Shown here: piece by piece, positions 1 through 8,093 of the stretch
Layout: every line of letters begins with the position of its first letter
How positions within the stretch are numbered: position 1 is the stretch's first letter
Assembly (NCBI GenBank): GCA_033720735.1
Contig: JAWWBX010000005.1
Location: forward strand, 1-41,521
Direction of reading: 5' to 3'
Source of the DNA: B8-G4 sp033720735
Lineage (GTDB): Bacteria; Bacteroidota; Bacteroidia; Chitinophagales; Saprospiraceae
Length of the DNA stretch: 41,521 nt
The notes under the pieces: generated by a model
Seen by the model: the letters and a program-made list of their open reading frames with translations, nothing else
What the model was told of the DNA's origin: nothing
The model's database searches: none
Position numbers and translations under genes: made by a program

Positions 1-171
1 ATTGAAGAAAATACGCGTGCCGTATCCTATGAGCCTTTCGCCGAGGGCTGGCTGCAGGACGGCCGTGCCTGGGGCCGGCCGGTAGACCTCGAACATCTTC
101 CCGATGGCTCAATGCTCGTGTCAGACGACTATGCGGATGTCATCTACCGCATCTACTACGCGGGAGAGTAA
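1..171 (+). CDS. C-terminal end of a sorbosone/glucose dehydrogenase-like beta-propeller protein (partial)
   Basis: Frame 1 is open from the window edge to TAA at 169-171, leaving 56 residues. The piece GRPVDLEHLPDGSMLVSDDY followed by an IYRIYY-type ending is the last blade of soluble PQQ-dependent sugar dehydrogenases of the L-sorbosone/GdhB kind (plan: GRPVxxxxxPDGSLLVSDDxxGxIYRI). These are usually exported proteins oxidising aldoses or related sugars in the periplasm. The start, signal peptide and cofactor residues lie outside the window, so only family membership of the tail is supported. It is convergent with the CNNM/CorC gene at 330; the 158 bases between show no clear terminator. 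Confidence 0.6.
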   Translation: MEENTRAVSYEPFAEGWLQDGRAWGRPVDLEHLPDGSMLVSDDYADVIYRIYYAGE

Positions 172-329
172 CGCGTATTTGATCTGATACACACCTGCGG
201 AGGTCGCTATTTTACAGGCAGGACTGTGCTACGAAGCCCTGCGATAACGATGGGGATGCGGGCGTGTTGCGCCTCGCTCTGGCCAGACACTTTTCGCCGA
301 TGCTACGCAACAATTGATTGGAACGAACA

Positions 330-1583
330 CTAGCGATCCTCAGGCAGCACCACGACCCGGATCGTTTCAATCTTCTTTTCCGAAACCGATTCGAAGATAA
401 AGCGGTATCCCCCCATCTGGATCTCAGCGCCCTGCTCGGGAATGTCTCCGGATGTCATGACGATGTACCCTGACAGGGTGTTGTAGTCACCTTCCGGGAT
501 CTCGATCTGCTCGTACTTCTCGTTCAGATAGCTGACTTCAAGCCGCCCCGAGAAGAGGAACTCTGTTTCAGACAATTGCTCCTCAACATAGTCCTCCTCG
601 TCGTGCTCATCTTCGATCTCACCAAAGATCTCCTCCAGGATGTCTTCCAGGGTAATGATCCCTGCCGTGCCGCCAAACTCGTCCACGACACAGGCAATAT
701 TGTATTCGTCGTAGATCATGCGGATCATGAGGTCCTTGGCGCTCATCGTTTCCGGCACAAACGTGATCTCACGCATGGCTTTCTTGACCGACTTGGGGTT
801 GGACAACAGCTCCTGGTGATGAACGTAGCCCAGCACATGGTCGACGTCACCATTGGTAACGATCAATCGGCTATGACGCGTCTCAATAAAGGCATCGGCA
901 AGCTCCTTGACCGAAGACGAAATGTCGACATACGCAATTTCGGTGCGGGGGACCATACAGTCCTCGATCCGCACATTCTTGAGGTGTAGCGCATTCTTGA
1001 ACATATCCGTCTCGATCTCGTCGTGCTCCGGTGAGACGGTCCCTTCGACAAAGTCCTGAAGGTCGAGCCGGGTGATGGCATCTTCCGCTTTGTCGATCGA
1101 TGTGCGCAGAATGTACTTCAGAATGACATTGGAGAGCTTGGTCATGAGCCAGGTCGGCGCGCGCAGCAACCACTTGAAGAACGCCAGCGGGTAGATCATC
1201 GACGACATCATCTCATTGGCAAAGAGCCGCGACATCACTTTGGGCAGGAACTCACCGAAGATCAGCACAACGATGGTGATCAGTACCGTGCTGATCAGCA
1301 GAAATCCGTATCCGTCACCGAGGGAAGGCTCAAGGTAAGGCTTCAGCAGGCGGGTCATCAGCGTGGTGAAAACCACGAGGGCGATATTGTTGCCCACCAG
1401 CATGGTCCCCAGAAAATCCTTGGGACGGTCGTAAAAGCGTGCAAGGATCTTGCCTTTGCGCGACCCTTTATCCTTTTCAACCTCTACGCTGAGCTTGTTG
1501 GCCGAAATAAAGGCGATCTCCGAGCCCGAGAAAAACGCGGACAGGATCAGGAACAAGATGATGAAAATGATGAGTGACGACAT
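330..1583 (-). CDS. CNNM/CorC (HlyC) family integral membrane protein
   Basis: The 417-residue product has the three-part build of the family. A DUF21/CNNM transmembrane domain covers about residues 1-160, with the typical start FFSGSEIAFISANK and helices near 3-18, 60-78, 92-112 and 128-142. A CBS-domain pair covers about 207-325 and contains DEFGGTAGIITLEDILEEIF at 301-320. A C-terminal CorC_HlyC domain follows from about 340. Family members are linked to Mg2+/Co2+ efflux or homeostasis, and the old hemolysin name is misleading. GldE of gliding Bacteroidota belongs to the same family, but gldE normally sits by gldD and ssb, which are absent. Here lptC lies just upstream on the same strand, a pairing common in the phylum, so I leave the symbol empty. 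Confidence 0.88.
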   Translation of the reverse strand: MSSLIIFIILFLILSAFFSGSEIAFISANKLSVEVEKDKGSRKGKILARFYDRPKDFLGTMLVGNNIALVVFTTLMTRLLKPYLEPSLGDGYGFLLISTVLITIVVLIFGEFLPKVMSRLFANEMMSSMIYPLAFFKWLLRAPTWLMTKLSNVILKYILRTSIDKAEDAITRLDLQDFVEGTVSPEHDEIETDMFKNALHLKNVRIEDCMVPRTEIAYVDISSSVKELADAFIETRHSRLIVTNGDVDHVLGYVHHQELLSNPKSVKKAMREITFVPETMSAKDLMIRMIYDEYNIACVVDEFGGTAGIITLEDILEEIFGEIEDEHDEEDYVEEQLSETEFLFSGRLEVSYLNEKYEQIEIPEGDYNTLSGYIVMTSGDIPEQGAEIQMGGYRFIFESVSEKKIETIRVVVLPEDR

Positions 1584-1677
1584 CAGCCTATGACTCTCTA
1601 CGAAGGTATTACTCTGGCGTCACTTTTTGCCACAGAAACTTCCGGCGTGGCGTTGGCCGGTGTCAGGCACATCTGCT

Positions 1678-2241
1678 TTACTGAATGGGCTTCTCGTTGT
1701 CGTCCCTGATCACCATCTGCCCTTCGACGGCAAACAATTCGTACTCGGTAAACGACTGGTTGGTGCGGAATCCGCGGCTCCAGATCACCTCATCGGGTGG
1801 TCGGGTGATCTTGACCAGGCGCTCGGTGGTGAGCGTCTGCTCTGACTCGCTCCAGGTGAGTTCGTGGGTCTCCAGGCGCTCGCCGGCTTCGTTCCACAGG
1901 ATCACGTTGCCGCGGGCCACCACCACTTTCTCATTGGGACGTCGCATGGCGTAATCAGCCTCGAGCCAGGCGTTGGGCCTGCCGCTCCGGTCATAAAACT
2001 CTACCGAGACCCCGTCGGGAAACTCTTCTTCAATGCGGAAACGATACAGATAGCGCTTGAGCACCGGCCCCTCGATCCGCACCCGGAGTTGCGCTGAGTC
2101 GCTGTAGTGGATGAGCACATCAGAGGCGATCTCGGTCGAAAAATCCCGTTTGGCGCGCAGTGTTTCGAAATCGATCTCTTTCTCGATGCAGGCGGCCATG
2201 CTCAGCACGCCCATGATCCCAATGACGGTCAGCATGCGCAT
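1678..2241 (-). CDS. lptC: LptC-like LPS-export lipoprotein
   Basis: The 187-residue protein begins with a short hydrophobic signal ending in a lipobox-like SMAAC, so Cys18 is the likely lipidated residue. The rest is the beta-rich LptC fold: a stretch about making the envelope-bound form (VSVEFYDRSGRPNAWLEADY), then VVARGNVILWNEAGERLETHEL and a closing region around VIWSRGFRTNQSFTEYEL. LptC bridges the inner-membrane LptBFG ATPase and the periplasmic LptA bridge in lipopolysaccharide transport. Bacteroidota LptC is often a lipoprotein rather than a single-pass protein, as here. It starts 3 bases after the stop of the upstream surface-protein gene, so the two are probably co-transcribed, and the CNNM/CorC gene follows after 94 bases. 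Confidence 0.8.
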   Translation of the reverse strand: MRMLTVIGIMGVLSMAACIEKEIDFETLRAKRDFSTEIASDVLIHYSDSAQLRVRIEGPVLKRYLYRFRIEEEFPDGVSVEFYDRSGRPNAWLEADYAMRRPNEKVVVARGNVILWNEAGERLETHELTWSESEQTLTTERLVKITRPPDEVIWSRGFRTNQSFTEYELFAVEGQMVIRDDNEKPIQ

Positions 2242-2244
2242 TGC

Positions 2245-4368
2245 CTAGCGTAACACAGTTATCGTGCCGGAATACACCACGCTCTCGTTGTCCTTGAACA
2301 GGATCTTCGCGAGATAGGTGTAAACACCCGGGTTGACCAATTCGCCATTGACGGTGCCGTCCCACCCGAGGAACTCTTCATTAAGTGGAATATCATTCTG
2401 CTCATACAAGATTCCGCCCCACCGATCGAAGATGGCCAACTCTTCGATTCTGACCGCTGCCGGTCCGCCCTGGACGAAAAAGTAGTCATTGAGCCCGTCC
2501 TGATTGGCCGAGATCACATTGGGGATGTAGACCGGTCGAATGATATTGACCACGACGGTGACGTCGTCCTCGGCGACGCATCCCGCCGGGCTGGTCACCC
2601 GTACGTTGTAGTTGATCGTGCGCGGGGGGCAAGCAGTCGGGCGGAGGCTGTCACCCTCAAAGACCAGCGACGCGCTGGGCGTCCACTGCACGCTGGAGAT
2701 GATCGATGGAAATGGCACGGCCTCCAGCTGTACCTCTCCACCCAGGTCGATGAAGACAGTATCGCCGGCATCGACCGTAAAAGGTGGTGCGTTCATCACT
2801 TCGACTTCGATCTGGTGTTCGCAGCCCTTGGCATCCTGGATGATCAGATCGTAGGTACCGGCTCCGAGTTGTGGGAAGACGGGTGAAGGTTGAAAATTGA
2901 TCCCGTCCAGACTGAACAGGTAGGTCGGCGCGCCATTGATCCCCACCGCCTGGATCTCGCCGGTCGGAATATCCGGGCACAGCAGGTCCTGGACAATGGC
3001 GTCCACGTCAAGCGTACTGGTATCTGCACAGCAGGGCTCCACGTACAGGTCGAGGATCTTGGTGATGCGGCACCCTCTCGACGTCTCCACGGTCAGCGCC
3101 GCACGTTTGTCGCCGAAGGAGGCATAGATCACGTTGTGCGGCCCGTCGCCCATGATCATCCCGGGATTGGCTCCGGCGCCAAAATTCCAGGTGAGGTCGA
3201 CAATGGAGTCCGTCTGTGAATCCGACAGGTTCGTGAAAATGATGGTCTTGTCGCACTCAAATGCCTGCACGGCTTCGACGTCAAAGTCAGCCGTTGGCCC
3301 GAGAAACGTTCCGGTACCCCCGAATTCGATCTCGAAGCCGCGACCGGACTGGGTAAAGTTGTTCACCACCAGAGCATAGCTCTTGCCCGCTTCCATATCG
3401 ATTGGTGCGATGAAGTTGTTGTCACCTGGAGAGCACCCCGGTTGTTCGGCAATGTCGACTTCCCCGTCGCGCAGGCCTGTTGGGCCGGTGCAGATCTGCC
3501 ACTCACTGAAGGGCGCGCCGACATTCTCTCCGGACGCCATGCAGCGCAGCAGGATCTTGCCAGTACAATCATCCAGCCCGTTGGGCAGCTCGAATACGGC
3601 AAAATCCAGATCCTCCGTGATATCCAGCGCTGTGGGGGTAATGGTAAAGGTCAGTGTCCCGCTGGAATCGCAAGTCCATTTGTACCACACCGAACTCCGT
3701 TCGGAATTTCCGCGGTCAATCCCGGTAAAGGGATCCAGATCCAGGCAGGTATCGTCTGCTTCATCGTCAAGATCGCCCGTGCCCTGCAATTCCTGAACAG
3801 TAAATGGAGATTTGTCACACAAGACGACTGCTGTCGGGCAATCCGCTGAGGGTTCATTGGTCGGCACAAAGGCATCAATGCACAATTGGAAATCACCCAG
3901 ATTTCCATTCCGCGCATCCACGCGCACGTAGTACAGCTCTCCAATCAACAGGTCTGTCACCACCCGTTCGACCGTATGGTTGCTCACCGCATCCGAACCA
4001 CATACCACTTCGGTAAATCCCCCCTCACAAGAGCCTTGCAACACGGCGATCGACGGTTGCCGTAGTGTGCCGCCAGGGTTGGTACCGACCGCCCCGTTGA
4101 CCTGGATCAGAATACCCGGCGTCGAAGCGAAAAAAGTAAACCAAACATCTGTCTCGGAGCTGGGCCAGCATGGCGGTGCTTCCTGCACGGATGGCGATGA
4201 GCCAACAATGGTGAATTCTCCGACCTCTGAACAATAGTTGTTGATATTCGGGATGTGCTGCGCACTCAGGCAATCGTCGTTGACCGGGGCCTGCAACTGC
4301 CCATTCACAGCGGACCAACTGGCCAGTGCAAGGATCATCGACAACAACCTGGTATTGGAACTACGCAT
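2245..4368 (-). CDS. Secreted multidomain surface protein with CHU_C (T9SS type B) sorting tail
   Basis: The 707-residue protein has a signal peptide at 1-23 ending WSAVNGQ. Two beta-sandwich modules rich in paired cysteines and in SSVWYKWT-type or DVWFTFF-type motifs follow. A PKD-like region lies near 355-450 (TADFDV, WNFGAGANPG), then SprB-like material around GEIQAVGINGAPTYLFSLDG. The last 95 residues (613-707) are a CHU_C gliding-associated C-terminal domain: VYIPNVISANQDGLNDYF, then FDRWGGILYE and FLGWDGTVNGELVNPGVYTY. CHU_C tails direct proteins through the type IX system and keep them at the cell surface. A binding or adhesive role is inference; no catalytic domain is visible. Leader features upstream include GGAG about 8 bases before ATG and a weak ctaaagta (4405-4412, minus-strand TACTTTAG) as a possible -7 box. 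Confidence 0.85.
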   Translation of the reverse strand: MRSSNTRLLSMILALASWSAVNGQLQAPVNDDCLSAQHIPNINNYCSEVGEFTIVGSSPSVQEAPPCWPSSETDVWFTFFASTPGILIQVNGAVGTNPGGTLRQPSIAVLQGSCEGGFTEVVCGSDAVSNHTVERVVTDLLIGELYYVRVDARNGNLGDFQLCIDAFVPTNEPSADCPTAVVLCDKSPFTVQELQGTGDLDDEADDTCLDLDPFTGIDRGNSERSSVWYKWTCDSSGTLTFTITPTALDITEDLDFAVFELPNGLDDCTGKILLRCMASGENVGAPFSEWQICTGPTGLRDGEVDIAEQPGCSPGDNNFIAPIDMEAGKSYALVVNNFTQSGRGFEIEFGGTGTFLGPTADFDVEAVQAFECDKTIIFTNLSDSQTDSIVDLTWNFGAGANPGMIMGDGPHNVIYASFGDKRAALTVETSRGCRITKILDLYVEPCCADTSTLDVDAIVQDLLCPDIPTGEIQAVGINGAPTYLFSLDGINFQPSPVFPQLGAGTYDLIIQDAKGCEHQIEVEVMNAPPFTVDAGDTVFIDLGGEVQLEAVPFPSIISSVQWTPSASLVFEGDSLRPTACPPRTINYNVRVTSPAGCVAEDDVTVVVNIIRPVYIPNVISANQDGLNDYFFVQGGPAAVRIEELAIFDRWGGILYEQNDIPLNEEFLGWDGTVNGELVNPGVYTYLAKILFKDNESVVYSGTITVLR

Positions 4369-4566
4369 AAAAAAGGCTCCGAAATATTAACGTTTGGCGG
4401 ATTGCTAAAGTACTGTTTTACAGGCCCAAATGACGGTTAAGGTTACGTTAATTGCCACAACTGTCAATGGCTGGTCATCACCCGTTTAGACGGCCCGGTG
4501 ATCTTGTTGCGTTGGGTCAGACCAGCCCTTGTCGCATGATCCCGATGCCTTGGTTATTTTGGCAGG

Positions 4567-5256
4567 GTGAAACGCTCCCTTCCCAACCTCCTCACCTTGC
4601 TGAATCTGTTCCTGGGCAGTTGTGCGATCCTGCTTCTGTTTTCTGATCAGACCCGCTGGGTCCTCGTCTTCGCTGCCTTGTGCTACGTCCTGGATGTCCT
4701 GGACGGCACGCTCGCGCGGGCCTGGAAGGTGACTTCACCCCTTGGCACCCAGCTCGATTCTCTGGCCGATCTGGTGTCGTTTGGTGTGTTGCCGGGGTGT
4801 GTACTCGCCTATTTGTGGTCGGCAGGTTGCCCGGATGCTTACCCACTGCCCCTGCTGTCCTTCATCTTCACAGCCGCAGTCGGATGGCGCCTCGCAAAAT
4901 TCAATCTGGACACGCGCGATTACCAGTTCTTTTATGGCCTGCCATCACCTTCCGGTGCCCTCGTGATCTTCGGTTTACTGGCTATGCACTACACACGTCA
5001 TCCGTGGCTCAGCGAAATCGGTTGCGAGCACGTGCTTTTCGCAGGCCTTATCGTACTTTTGTCCACGCTCATGCTCTCCAACCTCCGGTTGTGGAGCCTG
5101 AAGGGTCTGAACCGGCCCCGGGGAGCGGTCATTTTCGGCGGGTTTTGCACCGTGTTTATCGCCCTTCTTTTTTTGATGGGCGCCGCTGCCTTCCCGCTGA
5201 TGGTCCTGATCTACATCCTCGTCGGCCTGATCAATTTGTTGACGAATCTTTATTAG
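4567..5256 (+). CDS. pssA: CDP-diacylglycerol--serine O-phosphatidyltransferase
   Basis: The 229-residue membrane enzyme joins CDP-diacylglycerol and L-serine to make phosphatidylserine, the precursor of phosphatidylethanolamine. The full CDP-alcohol phosphotransferase signature D-x2-DG-x2-AR-x8-G-x3-D-x3-D is present around residues 42-67 (DVLDGTLARAW, then PLGTQLDSLAD). At least six hydrophobic helices surround it, and the start MKRSLPNLLTLLNLFLGSCA is typical of PssA rather than PgsA. The start is GTG: the same frame has a stop at 4537 and no ATG in between. It heads a plus-strand operon with purS (3-base gap) and rsmI. Psd, the decarboxylase for the next step, is not in the window. Confidence 0.9.
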   Translation: MKRSLPNLLTLLNLFLGSCAILLLFSDQTRWVLVFAALCYVLDVLDGTLARAWKVTSPLGTQLDSLADLVSFGVLPGCVLAYLWSAGCPDAYPLPLLSFIFTAAVGWRLAKFNLDTRDYQFFYGLPSPSGALVIFGLLAMHYTRHPWLSEIGCEHVLFAGLIVLLSTLMLSNLRLWSLKGLNRPRGAVIFGGFCTVFIALLFLMGAAAFPLMVLIYILVGLINLLTNLY

Positions 5257-5259
5257 AAC

Positions 5260-5511
5260 ATGAAATTCAAAGCTGCCATTGACGTGATGCCACATCAGGA
5301 ACTCCTCGACCCGCAGGGCAAGACCGTCGCCAAGAACATGCGCAACCTGGAAATCGACGGCGTCGATTCCGTCCGCATCGGCAAGCATATCGAAATGACT
5401 CTCGAAGCGGCAGACGCGGACGAAGCCCGCAGCAAGGTTGAAACCGCCTGCCAGAAGCTGCTCGCAAACGTGATCATGGAGACCTACACCTACGATCTCA
5501 CTGTGGCCTGA
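5260..5511 (+). CDS. purS: Phosphoribosylformylglycinamidine synthase subunit PurS
   Basis: The 83-residue protein matches PurS over its length: MKFKAAIDVMPHQELLDPQG, then VRIGKHIEMTLEA and the C-terminal VIMETYTYDL. PurS is the small dimeric subunit that lets the glutaminase PurQ and the synthetase PurL act together in the fourth step of purine synthesis. Organisms with PurS use the small PurL rather than the fused large one. It starts 3 bases after pssA stops and is followed after 11 bases by rsmI, so it is in an operon with functionally unrelated genes. purQ and purL are not nearby. Confidence 0.9.
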   Translation: MKFKAAIDVMPHQELLDPQGKTVAKNMRNLEIDGVDSVRIGKHIEMTLEAADADEARSKVETACQKLLANVIMETYTYDLTVA

Positions 5512-5522
5512 CCCCCAGAGCC

Positions 5523-6194
5523 ATGCTGTACATCGTCCCCACCCCGATCGGGAATCTCGAGGACATCACATTGCGCGCCGTCGAGGTCCTGCGCACTGTG
5601 GATTACATCCTGGCTGAAGATACCCGCACGACCAGAAAACTCCTGGATCACCTTGGCATTGCCAATGCCCTCACGGCCTACCACGCGCACAACGAGCACA
5701 AACTGACCCCACGCGTTGTTTACGAACTCCAGGAGGGTGCCGAGGTCGCCCTGGTCTCTGATGCCGGCACACCAGGCATTTCCGATCCTGCGTATTTACT
5801 GGTAAGGGCTTGCCAGGAAGCCGGCGTCACAGTGACCTGTCTCCCGGGCCCCACGGCAGTTGTTCCCGCGATCGTTCTGTCCGGGTTTCCCATGGACAGG
5901 TTTCACTTTGAGGGGTTCCTCCCGCACAAGAAAGGCCGGGCCACGCGATGGAAGGCTTTGTCGGGACTGGATTCAACCCTCGTTCTTTATGAATCACCGC
6001 ACCGCATCGTCAAATGTCTCAGTGAGGCGCAGACGCACCTCGGACCGGAGCGGCCGGTTGCGGTCGTCCGTGAGATCAGCAAATTGCACGAGGAGGTGCA
6101 CCGGGGAAGTGTCACAGAGGTACTGAAGTTCTTTCAGGATACACCGGCCAAAGCCAAGGGGGAAGTGGTGGTCATTTTCGGGCGCCCGGTGTAG
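5523..6194 (+). CDS. rsmI: 16S rRNA (cytidine-1402-2'-O)-methyltransferase
   Basis: The 223-residue protein carries the RsmI/YraL pattern of a tetrapyrrole-methylase fold: MLYIVPTPIGNLEDITLRA at the start, EDTRTTRKLLDHLGI, LVSDAGTPGISDPAYLLVR and a PGPTAVVPAIVLSGFPMDRF SAM-binding segment, then YESPHRI. It methylates the ribose of C1402 in the decoding centre using S-adenosylmethionine. It is shorter than the Escherichia coli enzyme (about 286 residues) because the small C-terminal domain is missing, which is usual in Bacteroidota. It is the last gene of the pssA-purS-rsmI group. No clear terminator follows; a gene-free region of about 490 bases does. Confidence 0.92.
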   Translation: MLYIVPTPIGNLEDITLRAVEVLRTVDYILAEDTRTTRKLLDHLGIANALTAYHAHNEHKLTPRVVYELQEGAEVALVSDAGTPGISDPAYLLVRACQEAGVTVTCLPGPTAVVPAIVLSGFPMDRFHFEGFLPHKKGRATRWKALSGLDSTLVLYESPHRIVKCLSEAQTHLGPERPVAVVREISKLHEEVHRGSVTEVLKFFQDTPAKAKGEVVVIFGRPV

Positions 6195-6254
6195 ATGCCT
6201 TGGTGAGATTCTCTGCCTGATCGGGAGCATGCAACATCTGTGTGATGATTGAGA

Positions 6255-6284
6255 GTATATCGTAGATATACGTTGACATTAAAT
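6255..6284. repeat. Palindromic element copy 1
   Basis: GTATATC-GTA-GATATAC is a perfect 7-bp-arm inverted repeat with a 3-base centre at 6255-6271. It is followed by ACATTAAAT at 6276-6284, 13 bases from the centre of the palindrome. The second copy at 6619 has the same centre, the same spacing and the same 9-mer. The architecture suggests a repressor site of the winged-helix (for example ArsR-like) type near a promoter read on the minus strand, but no regulator gene is adjacent, so the binding protein is unknown. Confidence 0.55.
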
Positions 6285-6618
6285 GTTCTAATATCTGTAA
6301 TTAACTCGATACCAGATATTTGCCAATCCATCTCTTCCGCCGCTTACCCGCTGATCCGCCCGGATCAACACCATGCGAACGGGCAAAGTATTTCGTATAT
6401 CTGCCTAGCGACTCGTCGTTAGTTGACTCCCAAAGTGGGTCAGGTCAGCCCCGTCCCGGGGGTAGTGACGACTGAGTGCTCTTGACCGGCGCCAGCACCC
6501 GTCTTGCGACCGGCATGACCGCTGGATATGCTTGTCGAACGCCTCCGCCGCACGGCGACAGAGCAGGCGATGAATGATCATGGGGTGATGCGCATGACAT
6601 ACAACGCGCTAACACACT

Positions 6619-6647
6619 ATTTCGTAGAAATACGACCACATTAAATC
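6619..6647. repeat. Palindromic element copy 2
   Basis: TATTTC-GTA-GAAATA at 6619-6633 is a perfect 6-bp-arm inverted repeat, followed by ACATTAAAT at 6639-6647, again 13 bases from the palindrome centre. Relative to copy 1 the third base pair is changed on both arms together (A/T in copy 1, T/A here), so symmetry is kept. That is the signature of selection on the palindrome rather than chance similarity. On the minus strand the order is ATTTAATGT then CGTATTTCTACGAAATA. Confidence 0.55.
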
Positions 6648-6686
6648 TTTGTAAGATATGTCCGGAAGCGTGACGATCCAAGACGA

Positions 6687-8093
6687 TCACAGATGCAACG
6701 GGCGGTCGCCGGTGGCGCCCAGTGCGGCTTCCCTGACGGCCTCGGTGTAGGTGGGGTGCGGATGGCAGATCCGTGCAATGTCCTCGGCACTGGCCCTGAA
6801 TTCCATGGCCGTGACCGCCTCCATGATCACATCAGCCACGCGCGCGCCGACCATGTGTACGCCCAACACCTCGTCGGTCTCGGCGTGCGCCAGAATTTTG
6901 ACCATCCCCCCGAGGTCACCACTGGCGCGGGCCCGGCCCAGCGCCCGGAATGGAAACTTGCCTGCCTTGTACGGGGTGCCGGTCTCCTTGAGCTCCTCTT
7001 CGGTCTTGCCAACCGCCGCCACTTCCGGCCAGGTGTAAACGATCAGCGGGATCAGGTTGTAGTCGATGTGCGGTTTCTGACCGGCAATCGATTCTGCTAC
7101 GAAGATCCCCTCATCCTCAGCCTTGTGCGCAAGCATTACGCCGCGCACCACGTCGCCGATGGCATAGACACCCTCCACGTTGGTTTGCATGGCATCGTTG
7201 ACAATGATGCGGCCTTTGTCATCGGTCTTGATGCCCGCCTCATCCAGGCCGAGTCCATCTGTGTACGGCTTGCGACCGATCGCCACGAGGCAGTAGTCTG
7301 CGCTGACGTCGAAGGTCTCTTCGCCTTCCCGTTTTTGTACGGTGACGTTGACGCCATTGCGTTTGACCTCAACACCTGAGACCTGGTGGTTGAAATGAAA
7401 AGTGATGCCGATCTTTTTCAATGCACGTGCGATCTCCCGGCTGCAATCCTTGTCCATGGTCGCCAGGGCCCGGTCAAGATACTCGACGACCGTAACTTCG
7501 GTCCCCAACCTGGCAAACACCGATCCCAGCTCAAGGCCGATCACTCCGGCGCCGACCACGACCAGTTTCTTCGGCAGTTTCTCGATGTTGAGGGCTTCGG
7601 TCGACGTGATCACGCGCTTCTTGTCGTAATTGAATGCCTCCGGCACCACGGGTTTGGAGCCGGTGGCAATGATGATGTGGCTGCCTTCAAACCGCTCTTT
7701 CGATCCGTCGTCAGCGGTGACCTCCACGGTATGTGCATCGACAAAGGTTGCATGCCCCTGGTGTACCTCGATCTTGTTCTTTTTCATCAGAAAGGCGACG
7801 CCATCCGTCGTCTGCTTGACGACCTCATTTTTCCGCGCGATCATTTTCCTGAGATCCACCTGAAGTTCCTTGAGCTGAATGCCGTGCTCGTCAAACGCAT
7901 GCAGCGCATTGTAGTAGTGCTCAGATGAGTCGAGTAGCGCCTTCGAGGGGATGCAACCCACATTTGAGCATGTCCCCCCCAGAGTGGGATAGCGCTCAAT
8001 GATGGCCGTGTTCATGCCCAGCTGAGCAGCCCGGATCGCAGCGACGTACCCGCCGGGACCGGATCCGATCACGATAACGTCATACTTCTTCAT
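6687..8093 (-). CDS. lpd: Dihydrolipoyl dehydrogenase (E3)
   Basis: The 468-residue flavoprotein reoxidises dihydrolipoamide of the pyruvate, 2-oxoglutarate or branched-chain dehydrogenase complexes or the glycine cleavage system, passing electrons through FAD to NAD+. Seen are the FAD fold VIGSGPGGYVAAIRAAQLG near 8-26, the redox disulfide GGTCSNVGCIPSKALL at about 39-54, the NAD fold VVGAGVIGLELGSVFARLGTEVTVVE, the second FAD segment YAIGDVV, and the C-terminal active-site pair HPHPTYTEAVREAALG. The usual Leu between the first Cys and Asn of the redox motif is Ser here, a small oddity that leaves both cysteines intact. Its ATG abuts the ricT stop directly, so the two are translationally linked; no E1 or E2 genes are nearby. 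Confidence 0.95.
   Translation of the reverse strand: MKKYDVIVIGSGPGGYVAAIRAAQLGMNTAIIERYPTLGGTCSNVGCIPSKALLDSSEHYYNALHAFDEHGIQLKELQVDLRKMIARKNEVVKQTTDGVAFLMKKNKIEVHQGHATFVDAHTVEVTADDGSKERFEGSHIIIATGSKPVVPEAFNYDKKRVITSTEALNIEKLPKKLVVVGAGVIGLELGSVFARLGTEVTVVEYLDRALATMDKDCSREIARALKKIGITFHFNHQVSGVEVKRNGVNVTVQKREGEETFDVSADYCLVAIGRKPYTDGLGLDEAGIKTDDKGRIIVNDAMQTNVEGVYAIGDVVRGVMLAHKAEDEGIFVAESIAGQKPHIDYNLIPLIVYTWPEVAAVGKTEEELKETGTPYKAGKFPFRALGRARASGDLGGMVKILAHAETDEVLGVHMVGARVADVIMEAVTAMEFRASAEDIARICHPHPTYTEAVREAALGATGDRPLHL

Larger units (their letters stand above)
6195..6686. other. 492-base gene-free region between rsmI and lpd
   Basis: No convincing gene is present. The only longish open frame (minus strand, 6445-6690) starts downstream of the second palindromic element but has a composition with no recognisable domain. 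The stretch holds two copies of a palindrome plus ACATTAAAT element (separate entries) and a half copy, TATTTCGTA, at 6389-6397. It is more AT-rich around these elements than in the middle part, which is GC-rich and looks like a decayed coding remnant. Both flanking genes point inward, so it is the shared 3' region of rsmI and lpd. Confidence 0.6.

Noticed and set aside
330..1583. Naming the CNNM/CorC protein GldE
   Set aside because: The domains fit GldE, but gldD and ssb are not adjacent and the lptC neighbour points to the generic family.
6445..6690. An 81-codon minus-strand frame after the second palindrome
   Set aside because: Although placed after a possible operator and promoter, its composition and lack of any motif do not support a gene.
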